Origin: Pseudomonadota bacterium
GTDB taxonomy: Bacteria; Pseudomonadota; Alphaproteobacteria; Sphingomonadales; Sphingomonadaceae
NCBI GenBank assembly: GCA_023423775.1
Contig: JAFAEZ010000079.1
Coordinates: forward strand, 1 to 9,015
Direction: 5' to 3'
Length of the DNA: 9,015 bases
Program-made: the position numbers and the translations under genes
The notes under the pieces: model-generated
What the model was told of the DNA's origin: nothing
The model's database searches: none
The model's input: the letters and a program-made list of their open reading frames with translations, nothing else
Shown here: one piece after another, positions 7,187 to 9,015 of the stretch
Numbering within the stretch: position 1 is the first letter of the stretch
Layout: each line of letters starts with the position of its first letter

Positions 7187-7252
7187 CGAACTCGCTGCGC
7201 TGGCGTTGACAAGAGCGTGGAAAAAAGAGCGCGGCCCTGATAGGGAGGCGCC
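7187..7252. promoter_or_regulatory. Divergent lysC / ubiG intergenic region
   Basis: These 66 bp must hold control signals for both directions. On the plus strand TTGACA (7206-7211) is a good -35 for ubiG, but no convincing -10 appears at 16-18 bp spacing; the stretch there begins after an A6 run (7221-7226). GGGAGG (7243-7248) is a strong ribosome site four bases before the ubiG ATG. I see no clear promoter for lysC on the minus strand. Confidence 0.4.
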
Positions 7253-7987
7253 ATGGCACATGCAAGCATACCGCTCTCGACGATCGATCCGAAGGAAGCC
7301 GCCCATTTCGGCCGGATGGCGGCGGAATGGTGGGACCCGAACGGCTCCTCGGCGATGCTGCACAAGCTCAATCCCGCCCGGCTCGGTTACATACGCGACC
7401 GGATCGACCAGCATTGGGGGCTGGACGAATGCAGCCGCACCCCGCTTGCCGGCAGGCGCGCGGTCGATGTCGGCTGCGGCGCCGGCCTGCTCGCCGAGCC
7501 GCTCGCCCGCCTGGGCGCAGCGGTCACCGCAGTCGACGCGGCGCCGGAAAATATCGCGGCGGCGCGGATCCACGCCGAAGGGCAGGGGCTGGCGATCGAC
7601 TATCGCGTCGGCGGCGTCGAGACGCTGGCCGGGCCGTTCGACCTCGTCACCTCGCTCGAAGTGCTCGAGCATGTCAGCGATCCGCGCGGCTTCGTCGGCG
7701 GACTGGCCGATCTGCTCGCGCCCGACGGGCTGCTGATCCTGTCGACGCCGAACCGCACCAGCCTCTCGCGGCTGCTGATGATCACCATCGCCGAAGGCAC
7801 CGGCCGGATCCCGCGCGGCACGCACGACTGGGAGAAATTCCTGACCCCCGACGAGACCTGCGCGCTGCTGCGCGACGCGGGGCTGGAGGTGGTCGACGTG
7901 ACCGGCCTCACCCTCTCGCCGACCCGCGGCTTCACCCTCTCCGACGACAAGTCGCTCGACTATCTGGTGACCGCGAAAAGGGCCTGA
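7253..7987 (+). CDS. ubiG: Ubiquinone biosynthesis O-methyltransferase UbiG
   Basis: Performs both O-methylations in ubiquinone synthesis, using S-adenosylmethionine on a polyprenyl catechol intermediate and on demethylubiquinone at the membrane surface. The 244 residues match the usual length. The UbiG N-terminal signature is visible as HFGRMAAEWWDPNGSSAMLH (18-37) followed by LNPARLGYIRD. The class I methyltransferase motif I is VDVGCGAGLL (71-80), with acidic Asp95 (VDAAPENI) for the ribose. FDLVTSLEVLEHV (129-141), STPNRT (164-169) and THDWEKFLTPDE (190-201) are typical of UbiG. The start has the strongest ribosome site in the window (GGGAGG). It is the only plus-strand gene here, transcribed away from lysC and ending at a hairpin shared with the convergent fzlA-like gene. 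Confidence 0.96.
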   Translation: MAHASIPLSTIDPKEAAHFGRMAAEWWDPNGSSAMLHKLNPARLGYIRDRIDQHWGLDECSRTPLAGRRAVDVGCGAGLLAEPLARLGAAVTAVDAAPENIAAARIHAEGQGLAIDYRVGGVETLAGPFDLVTSLEVLEHVSDPRGFVGGLADLLAPDGLLILSTPNRTSLSRLLMITIAEGTGRIPRGTHDWEKFLTPDETCALLRDAGLEVVDVTGLTLSPTRGFTLSDDKSLDYLVTAKRA

Positions 7988-8013
7988 GGGTTCGGCGTTC
8001 GTGCAAAATCACC

Positions 8014-8036
8014 CCCTCTCCCTCCAAGGGAGAGGG
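8014..8036. terminator. Perfect 10-bp hairpin between convergent ubiG and fzlA-like genes
   Basis: CCCTCTCCCT (8014-8023) pairs perfectly with AGGGAGAGGG (8027-8036) around the loop CCA. It is 26 bp past the ubiG stop and 10 bp past the stop of the convergent gene, so it could end both transcripts. No U tract follows in either direction. The pyrimidine-rich arm pairing with a purine-rich arm resembles short dispersed intergenic palindromes seen in many proteobacterial genomes, so it may be a repeat-family copy acting as a transcript boundary. Confidence 0.6.
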
Positions 8037-8046
8037 AGCTTCGGGC

Positions 8047-8721
8047 TCAGAAGAAGTCGACCTTGTCGTAATGGGCGGGGGGGGCGATCACTTCCATGCG
8101 CTCGCCGAGCAGGGGGCGGAAGCTGGGCCGCGACTTCATCACCGCATACCAGTCGGTGGTCTGCTTGTGGCCGCGCCAGTCAATGCCGCCGAGATAGTCG
8201 GCGACCGAAAGGTGGGCGGCCGCGGCGAGATCCGCGAGGCTCAGCACCGGCCCGGCGAGCCAGCGGCGATGGTCGAGCAGATAATCCATATAATCGAGAT
8301 GGGCGTTGGCGACCTTCATCGCCTCGCGCAGCACGCGGGTGTCGGGGGCGGCGCGGCTGACGAGGCGCTTGCGCATCCGTTCCTCGAGCAGCGGATTGAC
8401 GACCTCGCCATAGAGCTTCTCGTCGAACCAGGCGACGAGCCGGCGCACCTCGGCGCGGTTGACGGCGGTGCCGGGAATCATCGGCGCCTTGTCGATCGTC
8501 TCCTCGAAATATTCGCAGATCGCGCCGGAATCGATCAGCACGTTGCCCTTCTGCGCCTCGACTAGCACCGGCGTCTGGCCGGCCGGGTTCATGTCGAGAA
8601 ACTCGTCGCGCTGCTGCCACGGCGATTCCCGCACGAGCTCGTGAGCGACGCCCTTCTCGCCGAGCATCAGCCGGACCTTGCGGGAGAAGGGACAAAGCGG
8701 GAATTGATAGAGCTGCCACAT
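8047..8721 (-). CDS. fzlA: Glutathione S-transferase-fold protein, probable FtsZ-binding division factor FzlA
   Basis: A 224-residue cytoplasmic protein with a GST fold. The thioredoxin-like N-domain (about 1-78) has YQFPLCPFSRKVRLML at 5-20, cis-Pro51 (GQTPVLV) and IDSGAICEYFEE (63-74). The helical C-domain (about 88-210) has RRLVAWFDEKL and the fold motif SLADLAAAAHLSVADYLG (161-178). WYAVMKSRPSFRPLL (191-205) and a tail ending PPAHYDKVDFF resemble Caulobacter FzlA, whose C-terminus closes similarly. FzlA uses the GST scaffold to bind FtsZ filaments and promote constriction rather than to conjugate glutathione. The call rests on remembered family features; if wrong, it is a GST of unknown substrate. 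The ATG at 8721 has only a weak ribosome site. The gene is convergent with ubiG and lies 70 bp downstream of an unrecognised gene on the same strand. Confidence 0.7.
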   Translation of the reverse strand: MWQLYQFPLCPFSRKVRLMLGEKGVAHELVRESPWQQRDEFLDMNPAGQTPVLVEAQKGNVLIDSGAICEYFEETIDKAPMIPGTAVNRAEVRRLVAWFDEKLYGEVVNPLLEERMRKRLVSRAAPDTRVLREAMKVANAHLDYMDYLLDHRRWLAGPVLSLADLAAAAHLSVADYLGGIDWRGHKQTTDWYAVMKSRPSFRPLLGERMEVIAPPAHYDKVDFF

Positions 8722-8758
8722 GGGCGCCGATCATTAGCGCCCCGCGGCGCGGCGTCCA

Positions 8759-8771
8759 CCGGTCAGACCGG
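8759..8771. repeat. Palindrome CCGGT-CAG-ACCGG followed by a T run
   Basis: Five-base arms around CAG are followed on the plus strand by ATTTTTA, which looks like a small intrinsic terminator pointing right. Both flanking genes are on the minus strand and no plus-strand gene ends here. It may be an operator-like element in the 5' region of the fzlA-like gene, or chance. Confidence 0.3.
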
Positions 8772-8791
8772 ATTTTTACGGGGTCGGGCGT

Positions 8792-9015
8792 TTAATAGCG
8801 GTCGGGGTCGATCGCGCGGCCGAGATCGCGCTCGAGATCGGCGAGCGAGCGGCGCAGCACCGGCGCGACCACCGCGACCTGGCGCATCATGTCGGCCATC
8901 TTCAGCGTCAGGCCGTGCATCTCGTCCTGGATGCGGTCCTCGGCATAGGGATCGTCGCGGCGGGCGAGGTCGCCCAGAGTCTCGTCACGGCGGACGCGGG
9001 CGGTCGGGTCGACCG
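8792..9015 (-). CDS. Unrecognised protein, C-terminal part only
   Basis: An open frame runs in from the right edge for 73 complete codons and ends at TAA (8794-8792). The visible product is rich in Arg, Asp and Ala, without hydrophobic segments. It has a stretch DDPYAEDRIQDEMHGLTLKM and ends DLERDLGRAIDPDRY. The middle (about EDRIQDEMH to SLADLERDL) looks helical and amphipathic. I recognise no family or catalytic motif. Frame openness, GC-rich third positions and a stop directly before an AT-richer noncoding gap support it as a real gene. The start lies outside the window, and the 5' end could carry a signal peptide that cannot be seen here. It lies 70 bp upstream of the fzlA-like gene on the same strand. 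Confidence 0.65.
   Translation of the reverse strand, partial: VDPTARVRRDETLGDLARRDDPYAEDRIQDEMHGLTLKMADMMRQVAVVAPVLRRSLADLERDLGRAIDPDRY

Noticed and set aside
7187..7825. Extension of the lysC frame upstream, giving a 625-residue protein
   Set aside because: The extra part lies antisense to ubiG, has no aspartokinase homology, and would sit ahead of the normal N-terminus ARIVMKFGG.
7327..8565. A plus-strand frame of 412 codons across ubiG and the fzlA-like gene
   Set aside because: It is out of frame with ubiG, antisense to the other gene, and crosses the hairpin between them, with compositionally biased sequence throughout.
1..9015. Mobile elements, CRISPR, toxin-antitoxin, phage-defence genes, tRNA or rRNA
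   Set aside because: No transposase, terminal inverted repeats, regularly spaced repeats, cloverleaf-like sequence or defence-type domain was seen. The window is densely filled by the genes described.

Overview
The window looks like chromosomal DNA of a GC-rich alphaproteobacterium, most likely a sphingomonad (Sphingomonas or a relative). The reasons are uniformly GC-rich third codon positions, a ubiquinone methyltransferase, a nitrogen-type PTS enzyme I near aspartokinase, and a glutathione-transferase-fold protein resembling the alphaproteobacterial division factor FzlA. I see no insertion sequence, phage gene, CRISPR array, tRNA or rRNA. This is mostly housekeeping chromosome, and no clearly new multi-gene system is visible.

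Layout. Positions 1-7186 are one minus-strand series, read from high to low coordinates: lysC (aspartokinase), a flavin oxidoreductase of the FabK/nitronate monooxygenase superfamily whose start overlaps the lysC stop by four bases, a gap of about 145 bp, a soluble hybrid sensor histidine kinase with two tandem PAS domains, a 49-bp gap, ptsP (enzyme I-Ntr), a 117-bp gap with a promoter-like region, and a truncated RodZ-like gene with a helix-turn-helix and a membrane segment that runs off the left edge. ubiG (ubiquinone O-methyltransferase) is divergent from lysC across 66 bp. A perfect 10-bp hairpin separates ubiG from the convergent fzlA-like gene, and upstream of that lies the 3' end of an unrecognised minus-strand gene that runs off the right edge.

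How the genes relate. ubiG, lysC and ptsP are commonly close together in alphaproteobacteria. Here lysC and ptsP are separated by the flavoenzyme and the kinase, so those two are best read as lineage-specific insertions or rearrangements. EI-Ntr and aspartokinase both relate to nitrogen and amino-acid status. The RodZ-like and FzlA-like genes point to cell shape and division, but nothing in the sequence ties them to the metabolic genes.

The most interesting detail is inside lysC. A strong Shine-Dalgarno sequence sits seven bases before an in-frame ATG at codon 250, exactly where the separate beta subunit of alpha2beta2 aspartokinases begins. Other points are a gapless 128-residue PAS duplication, a clean GTACGC-N5-GCGTAC inverted repeat upstream of the kinase, and an unsettled FabK-versus-nitronate-monooxygenase identity for the flavoenzyme.
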